From assembly GCA_965544035.1 (NCBI GenBank), contig CBEULR010000012.1, positions 1 to 64,000 of the forward strand: a DNA stretch of 64,000 bases, given 5' to 3'. This stretch comes from CBEULR01 sp965544035. GTDB taxonomy: Bacteria; Bacillota; Desulfotomaculia; Desulfotomaculales; Desulforudaceae. This document shows, piece after piece, positions 35,345 to 43,775 of the stretch (positions are counted from its first letter, which is position 1; each line of letters opens with the position of its first letter). Made by a program: the position numbers and the translations under genes. Below the pieces are notes generated by a model. That model was given only the letters and a program-made list of their open reading frames with translations. It was not told the origin of the DNA and made no database searches.

Positions 35345-36895
35345 TCAGCTATCGAGGGCTAGCTTAATTTGGTCAACGAGTTGCAAACACGAAGCATCAT
35401 TTTTAATCGCAAGAATAAGACGTTGACATATACTGTCGGGATGTAAGCCCAACTCACTTGCTATCATATAAGCAATTCTTTTTGGATCTGCCTCTATTTG
35501 TGCGCGCGTAAGTAGGTCCCTTACGAAATCTAATTCATCCTCATAACCTATAAGCTCGGCAAAGCGTTCCAGATACTCTTCGTTATCCAGTAACAAAGAA
35601 GACACCCAAAATTCGGGGCAGGTGTCCCCGGGCAGTTGCCCCCAACATCTATCTTTACAACCAGTATCCGGATCACACCCCTGAATGTCTTTTAGCCTTG
35701 GACAAACCTCCGCATCCGTACAGTCCCCATCGAGGACCAGGAAGCAACTCTCCTCAAACTGCCCGCGCCGGTGGGCTCTATACTGAGAAATAACTTGAGT
35801 CCAGCCCCCTACTGGTATGACTTGAATTCTTTGAAGTACCCGTCCAGGAACAATGCGTTCAATTAGTGAAGCAGCAAACACATCCTCGCAATAGATCTTT
35901 AGCTCCGGGTAACTCTGCCCCGTGATTTGCCCCACAGCAAAGCGAGTCGTGGGGCTGTAAATCACCTGGTGACCATTACCTGTATACTCCAACAGAATTC
36001 TGGCAAGGCGAGGAACACTATCTATAAAGGGTTGGGAGTGACTGGATGTAACAATCTGTAGCCGTTTGGTGAGGGCAATGTCTATCAGTTCCTGAGCCAA
36101 CTTTATCTGCGCCTGCGGGTGCAATCCTAGCTCAATCTCTTCAATAACCACCAGTGATTCCGGCAGTGTTTCCTGCAAAGTGTAAAAAAGGTCGATTAAT
36201 GTATCCTCGCCAGCCCCCATGTTAAAGCTGGTATAGGTTGACCCGAATTTGCACCGCCTTATAGCATACTGACCAGACTTCATTTGTTCCGCAACATTAT
36301 ACTGCCGGCCCAAAACCCTAGACAGCCGCTGTCTAAATTCATCGTTAAGATGGTCAATCCCCGCTTTACCAGGAGCAATTTTTGCCCCACCTTTAAAATG
36401 ATACTTTAGCACAGACATTTCAACGGCCGGGATTATCCGGCTTGCCCCAAGATAGTGGACCGGGCGCACAGGTCGGGAATCATACCTCATCCATTTCGCG
36501 CTCTGTTTCTTTATCCGCTTCCGCTCCCGTTTTGAACCCTTAAATCGCCACTCGATCTCCAACCCGCTAATATTGGGATCACCGTGTCCCTTAAAAAAGA
36601 AATCGCCGAACGTATAATACGCCCGGTCTTTTCCTCTTTTCGCCTGTCGGCAATAGTGGCCCCTAGGTGGATGAAAAGCCAGCGCCGACAATGCCAATAA
36701 TGTGGTTTTACCGCACCCGTTTTTGCCGCAAATCACCGTCAATGGATATTGGAAATCAATGTCAAGATCTGTGATCCCCCGTAGACCTGGTACACCCCGT
36801 ATGGAGACACCTGCGAGTAGGGGATACTTGTATTGTTCTTGGTGCCACATTTTTTCCAAACTGCGCTCTTTATCATTTAAATGGTTTCCCGGCAT
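35345..36895 (-). CDS. OLD-like AAA ATPase with TOPRIM nuclease domain
   Basis: A 516-residue protein, probably a nuclease of the OLD (overcoming lysogenisation defect) type. Walker A ICGKNGCGKTTLLALS is near residue 58, Walker B SLVVIEEIELGLHPQ near 250, and TSSHSQPFID follows. The C-terminal third has TOPRIM-like acidic blocks: KIYCEDVFAASLIERI (Glu) and FLVLDGDCTD (DxD). Cys clusters around CTDAEVC and CKDRC could bind metal. Start at ATG 36895 with AGGAGGGA 7 nt upstream. It stands alone among glycan genes and is probably a transferred antiphage gene. A PARIS-like ATPase-TOPRIM fusion is the alternative. Confidence 0.78.
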   Translation of the reverse strand: MPGNHLNDKERSLEKMWHQEQYKYPLLAGVSIRGVPGLRGITDLDIDFQYPLTVICGKNGCGKTTLLALSALAFHPPRGHYCRQAKRGKDRAYYTFGDFFFKGHGDPNISGLEIEWRFKGSKRERKRIKKQSAKWMRYDSRPVRPVHYLGASRIIPAVEMSVLKYHFKGGAKIAPGKAGIDHLNDEFRQRLSRVLGRQYNVAEQMKSGQYAIRRCKFGSTYTSFNMGAGEDTLIDLFYTLQETLPESLVVIEEIELGLHPQAQIKLAQELIDIALTKRLQIVTSSHSQPFIDSVPRLARILLEYTGNGHQVIYSPTTRFAVGQITGQSYPELKIYCEDVFAASLIERIVPGRVLQRIQVIPVGGWTQVISQYRAHRRGQFEESCFLVLDGDCTDAEVCPRLKDIQGCDPDTGCKDRCWGQLPGDTCPEFWVSSLLLDNEEYLERFAELIGYEDELDFVRDLLTRAQIEADPKRIAYMIASELGLHPDSICQRLILAIKNDASCLQLVDQIKLALDS

Positions 36896-37111
36896 ATTGT
36901 TCCCTCCTGACAAACAAAAGGCCCTATACACACCATCCACCTTTGTGAAAGCTAGATTACCTCTTCGCCTCTCTAGGTTGAAAAACCTGCCAAATTCGAC
37001 ATTTCTCTATGTTGGTTAGACAAGCTACAGGAATGGTTCAAGGGCAGTAGTACTAATTCTTTCGAACACCGTACAATCACCGTGTCAGATATGTCGCAAG
37101 CCTCCATCCTC

Positions 37112-38230
37112 CTAACCACGAACAACCAATTCGCTCACAATCCTCTCCGCAGCCTTTCCGTCACCATAAGGCATAGCGTCGGGAACCGCAGATTGTACCG
37201 TCGAACCGCAAATCGCATCACAGATCTCCTCCGGATCGATCGGTTTAACCACCCGGTTCCACCCAAGTTCAACCAGTTCCACCCACTCCGTTTCATCCCG
37301 CAGGGTAACGCACGGGACCCGGTAAAAGAAGGCTTCCTTCTGCACCCCTCCCGAGTCGGTGGCAATCAGCCGCGCATTCTTCTCCAACATCACCATGTCA
37401 AGATAGCCCACCGGGTCGATCACCCGGATTCTCCGCACCACCCGATCGAACAAATTCTCCCGTACCAAGGCCTGGCGGGTACGCGGATGGAGCGGCAACA
37501 CAATCGGCAATTGCTCGGATGCCTGAATCAACCCCTCGAATACGGCACGCAGTCGGACAGTGTCATCTGTATTCTCCGCCCGGTGAACGGTAGCCAGTAC
37601 ATAGCTACCCCTCTCCAGCCGTAATTGATCCAGAATGTCACTCGTTCTATCGGCCTTTGCGCCGTAATACAAGGCGGCGTCATACATCACATCCCCAACC
37701 AGTTTGACGCGTTCATCCGGAATCCCTTCGCGTAACAAATTTGTCCGTGCTGTTTCTGTCGGTGCAAAACACAAGTCCGAAATATGGTCAGTGAGAATAC
37801 GGTTGATCTCTTCCGGCATCCTGCGGTTAAACGAACGAAGCCCGGCTTCCACGTGGGCAACCGGAATATGCAGCTTCGCGGCCGCCAAAGCCCCGGCCAG
37901 GGTTGAATTCGTATCGCCGTACGTCAATACCCACTCCGGGCGCTCAGCAAGCATTACCTCCTCCAGTGCACCCAGCATCCGACCCGTCATGACCCCGTGA
38001 CTGCCGCCGCTGATACCCAAATTGTAATCGGGCTTTGGAATCTCAAGCTCCCGAAAGAACACCTCGGACATGTTCTGATCAAAATGCTGACCCGTGTGCA
38101 CCACCATTTCCCTAAGTCCTTCAACTTGCTTTACCATGCGTGAAACAGCAGCCGCCTTGATAAATTGTGGTCGCGCTCCGATTACGGTAAGAATCTTCGT
38201 TTGGACCCCAGACACAGTTGTATTTTGCAT
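37112..38230 (-). CDS. UDP-HexNAc 2-epimerase (WecB/WbpI family)
   Basis: Non-hydrolysing UDP-N-acetylhexosamine 2-epimerase (372 residues): VIGARPQFIKAAAV at the N-terminus, VHTGQHFDQNMS, HVEAGLRSFNRRMPEEINR and DSGGVQKEAFF are family hallmarks. With WbpA, WbpB, WbpD and WbpE homologues in the same locus, the probable substrate is UDP-GlcNAc3NAcA (WbpI reaction, giving UDP-ManNAc3NAcA); plain UDP-GlcNAc is the alternative. ATG 38230 has GGGGGATAT upstream. It lies 10 nt behind a glycosyltransferase gene. Confidence 0.9.
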   Translation of the reverse strand: MQNTTVSGVQTKILTVIGARPQFIKAAAVSRMVKQVEGLREMVVHTGQHFDQNMSEVFFRELEIPKPDYNLGISGGSHGVMTGRMLGALEEVMLAERPEWVLTYGDTNSTLAGALAAAKLHIPVAHVEAGLRSFNRRMPEEINRILTDHISDLCFAPTETARTNLLREGIPDERVKLVGDVMYDAALYYGAKADRTSDILDQLRLERGSYVLATVHRAENTDDTVRLRAVFEGLIQASEQLPIVLPLHPRTRQALVRENLFDRVVRRIRVIDPVGYLDMVMLEKNARLIATDSGGVQKEAFFYRVPCVTLRDETEWVELVELGWNRVVKPIDPEEICDAICGSTVQSAVPDAMPYGDGKAAERIVSELVVRG

Positions 38231-38240
38231 ATATCCCCCA

Positions 38241-39350
38241 TTAGCCCTTGCCCACGTTCTTGTGTGATACATTCCAAACAACTTCCTTATAGGCCTCAAT
38301 CATGATGTCCAGGGAGCGCTCCCACGTATAAGAAGCAAGGACATGTTCCCGTCCGGCTTTACCCATTGATCGTCTCTTATCCCTATCCATCACCAGTGCG
38401 TATAAAGCCTCCGCCGCTGCGATCGGATCATTCCGCGGAACAACCAAGCCGGTACGCCCGTGTTCAACCACTTCCTTCGGGCCATCCGCATCCGACACAA
38501 CTACGGGCAATTCACACGCACTCGCCTCCAAAACGGCCACACCAAAACTTTCGCTGCGGCTCAATGCCACATAGATATCTAACCGCCCGAGCCACACTGG
38601 AACTTCAGAATGAGGCACTTTGCCGGCAAAGGTAGTAACTGAACTCAGCCCGAGGTTATTCACCTGCTGCCGAAGCACTGCCCCCTGCGGCCCGTCCCCC
38701 ACGACCAATAAGCGGATTTTATCGGCTATGGTCGGTTCCTCTTTCACCAAACGCGCCCGCAACAAACTAAATGCCTCAATAAGCGTATCAATCCCATACT
38801 TGGGAGCCAGCGTTTTCACCGTGCCAATAGTCACTGTTTCGTCTGATTCTGGTTCACTGCTTGGTCTAAACAAATGGTGGTCCACGCCAAACGGTGTGAT
38901 AAACATTTGACCCGGCTGCCAATACTTTTCCGTCTGACGGGCCATGGCGTGACTAGTGGAGCCAATGGCATCAGCAGCCTTAAGATTCTTGATCAGCAAT
39001 GCCCGCGCAAATGCCCCGGACTCCGGAAAGTCATAAACATCGCTCCCCCAAACCGATAACAAGAGCGGATGAAATCCGGAAAGGCGGGCCAAAGTACCGT
39101 AGCCGCTAGCGTAATGGGCATTGAGTATATGGGGCCTTATTTCTTTCAGGAGACGGCGCATAGCCGGAGTTGCAAGATAATAACCCCACGGCGCCCCAAA
39201 GGGCAAGTGATGAACAATAACCCGTGCATCCAAAGGTTCCTGCCCATCGTGCAACGTCGCAATGTGCACTTCTAAGCCCCGCTCCGCTAGACCATTAGCC
39301 CACCGGACAGTATGAATCGTGTTACGTCCGGCTAATAGACATACCTTCAT
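38241..39350 (-). CDS. glycosyltransferase family 4
   Basis: A 369-residue GT-B retaining glycosyltransferase. The N-terminus MKVCLLAGRNTIHTVRWANGL is typical. The donor-site region is VALSRSESFGVAVLEASACELPVVVSDADG (EX7E-type block), preceded by VTTFAGKVPHSEVP. No membrane span is seen; it acts on the cytoplasmic face. It lies directly upstream of the WecB/WbpI-like gene in an operon. The sugar transferred cannot be told from sequence. Confidence 0.9.
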   Translation of the reverse strand: MKVCLLAGRNTIHTVRWANGLAERGLEVHIATLHDGQEPLDARVIVHHLPFGAPWGYYLATPAMRRLLKEIRPHILNAHYASGYGTLARLSGFHPLLLSVWGSDVYDFPESGAFARALLIKNLKAADAIGSTSHAMARQTEKYWQPGQMFITPFGVDHHLFRPSSEPESDETVTIGTVKTLAPKYGIDTLIEAFSLLRARLVKEEPTIADKIRLLVVGDGPQGAVLRQQVNNLGLSSVTTFAGKVPHSEVPVWLGRLDIYVALSRSESFGVAVLEASACELPVVVSDADGPKEVVEHGRTGLVVPRNDPIAAAEALYALVMDRDKRRSMGKAGREHVLASYTWERSLDIMIEAYKEVVWNVSHKNVGKG

Positions 39351-39425
39351 CCTAATTCATAGCTCCCCTTATTCTGCTTAATCACTTGAGCTTCACCGTT
39401 CCTCTTAATCCGAAAATGGTGGAAG

Positions 39426-40814
39426 CTAACTAACTCCTGCATAAATTTTTGCCTTTTTGGGGTTTCTTACTACGGTAGGCACTATAAACGATTTAAAGTA
39501 ATTGCCACATACAATTAGAATAGCCATGACCAACCAGGTAACATTCCAGATGAAATCCACAAAGCCGCCGGTTATGGGAACACCAAAAATAAAGTAACCC
39601 ATAACAGCCAAATAGGTTGGTGTCTTTGGTAGCGTAATTAGTAAGTTGTAAACTGATTGGATAATTACCCCTACAATTACAGGGGCAAGGAAAAGACCAA
39701 TATAACCAAAGTTAGCCCAGGCCTCTGCAATAAACAGCGTATTCATTACACCTGCAGTACCAGCTTCCACAGCTGCAGGAGAGTATATTTCCATCAAAAT
39801 CCTTGCAGAACGAAAATGCTCAATCCCAAACACAGATACAATCCAAGATGGAAAACTTGCACCATTTAAGAAAGGCATTACTTGTGGGAATATGTCAAAT
39901 GTTAAAGGTAAGGCAGCAACCTGCCCCATGAGTACCCTTCCCAAAGGCCCCCCACTAATTGAAAAGGCTACACCACCTGTTGATATTACATATAGCAAGA
40001 TAATCAATCCACAAGCTAGCACCACAATCCTAGTTAGCGCTTTTACCGTGGTTCCCCCGTCAATAGCAGTTTTGATAATGAACAATGTAATAAAATACTG
40101 TATTGCCGGAGCCTTTGCACCAGAATATGTAACAGCCATCAAGGCAATAATAGCCGTAAAATAAAACCAAAACTTATATGGCAATGTCTTGTACAAACGA
40201 TAGTAGCCATAAGCTATATAAGAAACAAAGGGAGCCAGAAACAAACTGAATAGATTCCTTATGTAAACACTCCCACCAAACTCTCTTGAAGCCTCGATTC
40301 TGAGTTGCGCATAATGCATTGGATCTGTTCCCGAAAGCAGACTCGCGATTAGCGGCGGTGTTGATAGATGATAATACGTATAAACTGTTGCCATAAAAGC
40401 TATCCCAGACATAATGACCCAATACAGCACAAGAGAACTATCCCTCTTGCTTTGTAAAGGAACCAATTTGGCGCCAAAATAATCTAGGATTTTACGCCTA
40501 ATTCTAACTTTCGAAAACACCGCTTCAGTGATTATCATAGAAGACGGCATCATTATCATAACATAGCAAACAGACCAATATGCTAGAAGCAACGATTGCT
40601 CCGAAGCCAGCGACATTCGGTAGTGATATACCCCGAAAAGTGATAGGTTTACCCCAACAAACGTAAGCAGACATAATTGATAATAAAAAATCCATGAGAC
40701 AATATTTAGCCTAAGCAGTGACATGGTCCCTGCGGCACGTCTAAAAAGAAGGAAACTGACAAAAAGCACTACAACTGAAACAAACGCATAAAAATACATA
40801 AACCTAATCCCCAA
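39426..40814 (-). CDS. oligosaccharide repeat-unit polymerase (Wzy-like)
   Basis: A 462-residue polytopic membrane protein with about 11-12 hydrophobic segments and one large periplasmic-type loop. Wzy polymerases show little sequence identity. The call rests on topology, the position between two glycosyltransferases, and residues such as the loop FGIEHFRSARILMEIYSPAAVEAGTAGVMNTLF. It would join repeat units flipped by the Wzx at 42279-43775. Markedly AT-rich, as usual for wzy. Confidence 0.8.
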   Translation of the reverse strand: MGIRFMYFYAFVSVVVLFVSFLLFRRAAGTMSLLRLNIVSWIFYYQLCLLTFVGVNLSLFGVYHYRMSLASEQSLLLAYWSVCYVMIMMPSSMIITEAVFSKVRIRRKILDYFGAKLVPLQSKRDSSLVLYWVIMSGIAFMATVYTYYHLSTPPLIASLLSGTDPMHYAQLRIEASREFGGSVYIRNLFSLFLAPFVSYIAYGYYRLYKTLPYKFWFYFTAIIALMAVTYSGAKAPAIQYFITLFIIKTAIDGGTTVKALTRIVVLACGLIILLYVISTGGVAFSISGGPLGRVLMGQVAALPLTFDIFPQVMPFLNGASFPSWIVSVFGIEHFRSARILMEIYSPAAVEAGTAGVMNTLFIAEAWANFGYIGLFLAPVIVGVIIQSVYNLLITLPKTPTYLAVMGYFIFGVPITGGFVDFIWNVTWLVMAILIVCGNYFKSFIVPTVVRNPKKAKIYAGVS

Positions 40815-40849
40815 ATCTAATACTAACCAAAATTATTCAACAACAGCTT

Positions 40850-41971
40850 CTAACCAGCTTCTTTTCTATAATTCAATAAAGCCTCTAATACCGTCTCAGC
40901 CCTGGATTTCCAGGTATGACGGTTCCGCACGTCCCTTACGCGTTCAGTAACTGCCGATATACAACTTTTATCTTTCACCAAACGATTAAGCAACTGAATT
41001 GTTTCCTTATGGCTATTGGGAGTCCAGCCGATACCCTCTTTAGCTACGAAATCCGCGGACGCAGTTCCTGCCGTAGTAATGATTGGTAAACCTGCTCCCA
41101 GTGCTTCAAAAACCTTTACGGGCATGGCGAACTTGAGATACTCATAAGACTGCCGGAGAATCGCCACTGCATCAGCATCCCCATATAGCCGACGTAAGCC
41201 ATTACCATGCTCATGAACTATACGCACGCGCTCTGAAAGCCAGGATTTATAGTAACTGCGATAAACATTCCATTCTGGAGCACGGCAACATAATGTAAGT
41301 TCAACGCCATCAACGTCAGAAACCGCTTTTAGGAGTGGCTTCAAATCATAGTTTGGTGGCGTAACACCGCCGATGTACAGTAGGTGAAGCCGCCCCTCCT
41401 TGATCTCCTTCCTGCTTGTATTACCCCAAATATCAGCGCCCGGGGGCAACGCCGATAGACGACTCACGGGCCACGGACGCAATAACGCCCGATTCATCTG
41501 TTCAGATGGAAGAAACAGATGATCCACTGTCGACTCTATCTGCTTCCACTCAAGATGATAGAACACCTTAGCTATCATTTGCTTTACGAACGGTACCCCT
41601 CTCGCGTAATGCGGAAAGCGCCAATGTACATCACGATAGAAAAGCGCTACCGGCAAACCTGAAGCACGGCAGGTTTGAAAGAAAGCAGCATCAAGAAAAG
41701 GCCGACGAGGCAGATGATCAAGATCAGTCAAAGCCATCGGCATAGTACTAGACTCCGCGTACAATCCAATGTACTCTTTACCTAATTTTTCACGCTCAGC
41801 GCAGAGCTTCGCTATTGCTTGCTTTCTTTGCTTTGAATCACCACTTATAACCTTAATACCTATCCCTGCATCTTCAAAACCGCGAATGATCGCAAGCGGA
41901 CGCACACCACTACCCGATTTAGCATTGTAGTCCAGTTTAAAAGGGAAATATAATAAGACCCGGTTCCTCAT
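40850..41971 (-). CDS. glycosyltransferase (GT-B, family 4-like)
   Basis: A 373-residue protein with a GT-B layout: LLYFPFKLDYNAKSGSGVRPL at the N-terminus in shorter blocks, LLYIGGVTPPNYDLKPLL at the start of the donor domain, and YLKFAMPVKVFEALGAGLPIITT as donor-binding block. More divergent than the two other family 4 enzymes. It lies between the polymerase and a gap of 300 bp that contains a deacetylase remnant. Confidence 0.82.
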   Translation of the reverse strand: MRNRVLLYFPFKLDYNAKSGSGVRPLAIIRGFEDAGIGIKVISGDSKQRKQAIAKLCAEREKLGKEYIGLYAESSTMPMALTDLDHLPRRPFLDAAFFQTCRASGLPVALFYRDVHWRFPHYARGVPFVKQMIAKVFYHLEWKQIESTVDHLFLPSEQMNRALLRPWPVSRLSALPPGADIWGNTSRKEIKEGRLHLLYIGGVTPPNYDLKPLLKAVSDVDGVELTLCCRAPEWNVYRSYYKSWLSERVRIVHEHGNGLRRLYGDADAVAILRQSYEYLKFAMPVKVFEALGAGLPIITTAGTASADFVAKEGIGWTPNSHKETIQLLNRLVKDKSCISAVTERVRDVRNRHTWKSRAETVLEALLNYRKEAG

Positions 41972-42136
41972 ACTCGTAACGCCTTCCTGCCAGAATTGAA
42001 TTTTGCCATAAATGTTGGATTAAACACCCCGGTGTTTGCAAGTCATATGCCCCCGCGCAGGAGAGGAAATCTGCGAGCTAACCAGCCATACACTCATTTG
42101 GCATGTAGCACGCTTGGTGATGCCGATTCACTTAAT

Positions 42137-42300
42137 CTATGTGCAACTTCGCAGGCATTGCCGATAAACCCTCCGCTGGGAAGCGTGATAAAAGTAACTG
42201 TTATGCCAGAGCAGAGTAAAATTACCGCCAACCTGACGGGTGGCGTGTACCAGTCTTTCAACCAGCGCTACGGCCACTTCAGGATCCACTCCGCATATGC
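42137..42300 (-). pseudogene. 3' remnant of a polysaccharide deacetylase-type gene
   Basis: The minus-strand frame before a TAG at 42137 encodes about 50 residues: GVDPEVAVALVERLVHATRQ followed by VGGNFTLLWHNSYFYHASQ. GGxFTLLWHNS is the terminal motif of a carbohydrate-deacetylase-like family. No upstream domain remains, and the first codons overlap the 3' end of wzx in another frame. The rest of the gap 41972-42136 shows nothing. Confidence 0.55.
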
Positions 42301-43775
42301 ATGTTACGGACAAACGGTAATATCCGCCAAAATAGTACCGTGCCCAGCGCTGTACCTAACACCGCCACAAGGACCAAGTTCCCCCAGCAGACTGTTCTTT
42401 CAAGATCAAGCGGGATTAATTCTTTCAAAAACCAGATAGTTACGACTATCGGTAAAACCGCTATCAACTCTTTAGGCAATTTCATCAACCAGGTACTTAA
42501 CTGTAGTCCAGCCGAGCCAAACAGCCATACCATAGCCCCAAGGTACACAACACTACTGGCACCCGCATAAAGGAGTATTGCAAGGATTACATCTTCCAGA
42601 TAAGCACCCGAAACGATCGCGGCTATACGCGCAAACAGTAATGACAGCTGAAAAACTAAAACGCCGCGCTGTAACTCCATCACAAAAGCTAATGTCGATA
42701 GTGGTGAAAATATAAACTGAAGCAGCAACATCGGAACCAATAACTGGGCATAAACACCAGCCTGATACCAATCCACCCCGAAGAAAACAGCAAAGATTTC
42801 TGGTGCCACAACGGCCAATATAATTAATGGACCTGTACCAACGCGGACCAACGCATCAATAGTCGTAAGCGTTATGGTAGCTAGCCTATGTTCACGTCGC
42901 GCCTCTGCAGCACTAGAATGAAAAACCTGGCCAATTGACTGCCCTAGAAGGTTCAATGGCATTTGCAAGACACGGTTGGCCAACATATAGAACCCGGCAA
43001 TGGCGGGCGCAAACAGGGCGGCAAATAGTATAGATGGCAACTGAAATCCCGCAGTATAAGCCAACCCCGACCACGTGGAGTAGTATGGGAAGCGCCGATA
43101 GCGGCGGGCTGCCCACCGGATGCGGTCACCACGGATGCGAAGCAGTGCCGAACGATCCTCGCGCCAGGCGCTGCGTACCAGGTTGGTTAACCCGGCGGCT
43201 TGACCGACCACCTGGCCCAAAATCAATCCCAGCGGGCCGAAGTGGGCAAAACCCAAGCCAATTTGTGTGGCTACCATTCCCCCGCCCTGTTGCAACTTGG
43301 TGCCGGCGATGCGGGTAAAGGCACGTTTGCGTACCGCCCAGTAGTTAAAAGCCTGATAAGCACCCCCCAAAGCAACACCTACAGGCAACAACCAAAGATA
43401 TGGCTTTAGCACCGGGGCATTGGTCCAGACCACGATACTGTCACCAAATACAGTTACGATCAGTGCAATGACCGCCGTGACGATGCCCGCGCAGATCAGC
43501 GACAACGCCAAGATATTAGCTGCAGAACCGTCACTGCGGGGCAGCGGAATGGCCAACTGATAACGGAGGCTGGCTGCCACGGTAACAATACCTAGAAAGG
43601 AAGCATAAACCGCCAGGACACCAAAATCATCGGGCGTATACAGCCTGGTGAGGACGGGCGAGGCCAGCACCACGATGGCCTGCCCCGCGGCAGTGCCGGA
43701 GGCAAGCACGGTTACACCCCGGGCAAAACGGCTTTTCGGAAGCAAGCGGCTGATGATGGTCTGTAAACGTGTCAT
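42279..43775 (-). CDS. polysaccharide repeat-unit flippase (Wzx-like, MOP family)
   Basis: A 498-residue polytopic protein with about 12-14 membrane segments. The opening VLASGTAAGQAIVVLASPVLTR and YTPDDFGVLAVYASFLGIV are typical of the polysaccharide transporter branch. Moves undecaprenol-linked repeat units outward. Its start overlaps the stop of the oxidoreductase-acetyltransferase gene by ATGA. Its 3' end runs into the deacetylase remnant, so the stop region may have been rebuilt by recombination. Confidence 0.9.
   Translation of the reverse strand: MTRLQTIISRLLPKSRFARGVTVLASGTAAGQAIVVLASPVLTRLYTPDDFGVLAVYASFLGIVTVAASLRYQLAIPLPRSDGSAANILALSLICAGIVTAVIALIVTVFGDSIVVWTNAPVLKPYLWLLPVGVALGGAYQAFNYWAVRKRAFTRIAGTKLQQGGGMVATQIGLGFAHFGPLGLILGQVVGQAAGLTNLVRSAWREDRSALLRIRGDRIRWAARRYRRFPYYSTWSGLAYTAGFQLPSILFAALFAPAIAGFYMLANRVLQMPLNLLGQSIGQVFHSSAAEARREHRLATITLTTIDALVRVGTGPLIILAVVAPEIFAVFFGVDWYQAGVYAQLLVPMLLLQFIFSPLSTLAFVMELQRGVLVFQLSLLFARIAAIVSGAYLEDVILAILLYAGASSVVYLGAMVWLFGSAGLQLSTWLMKLPKELIAVLPIVVTIWFLKELIPLDLERTVCWGNLVLVAVLGTALGTVLFWRILPFVRNMHMRSGS

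Noticed and set aside
35345..36895. GajA of a Gabija system
   Set aside because: The ATPase-TOPRIM layout is similar, but no UvrD-like GajB helicase is adjacent.
41996..42439. 147-codon plus-strand open frame
   Set aside because: Overlaps the wzx 3' end and the deacetylase remnant on the other strand; no motif.
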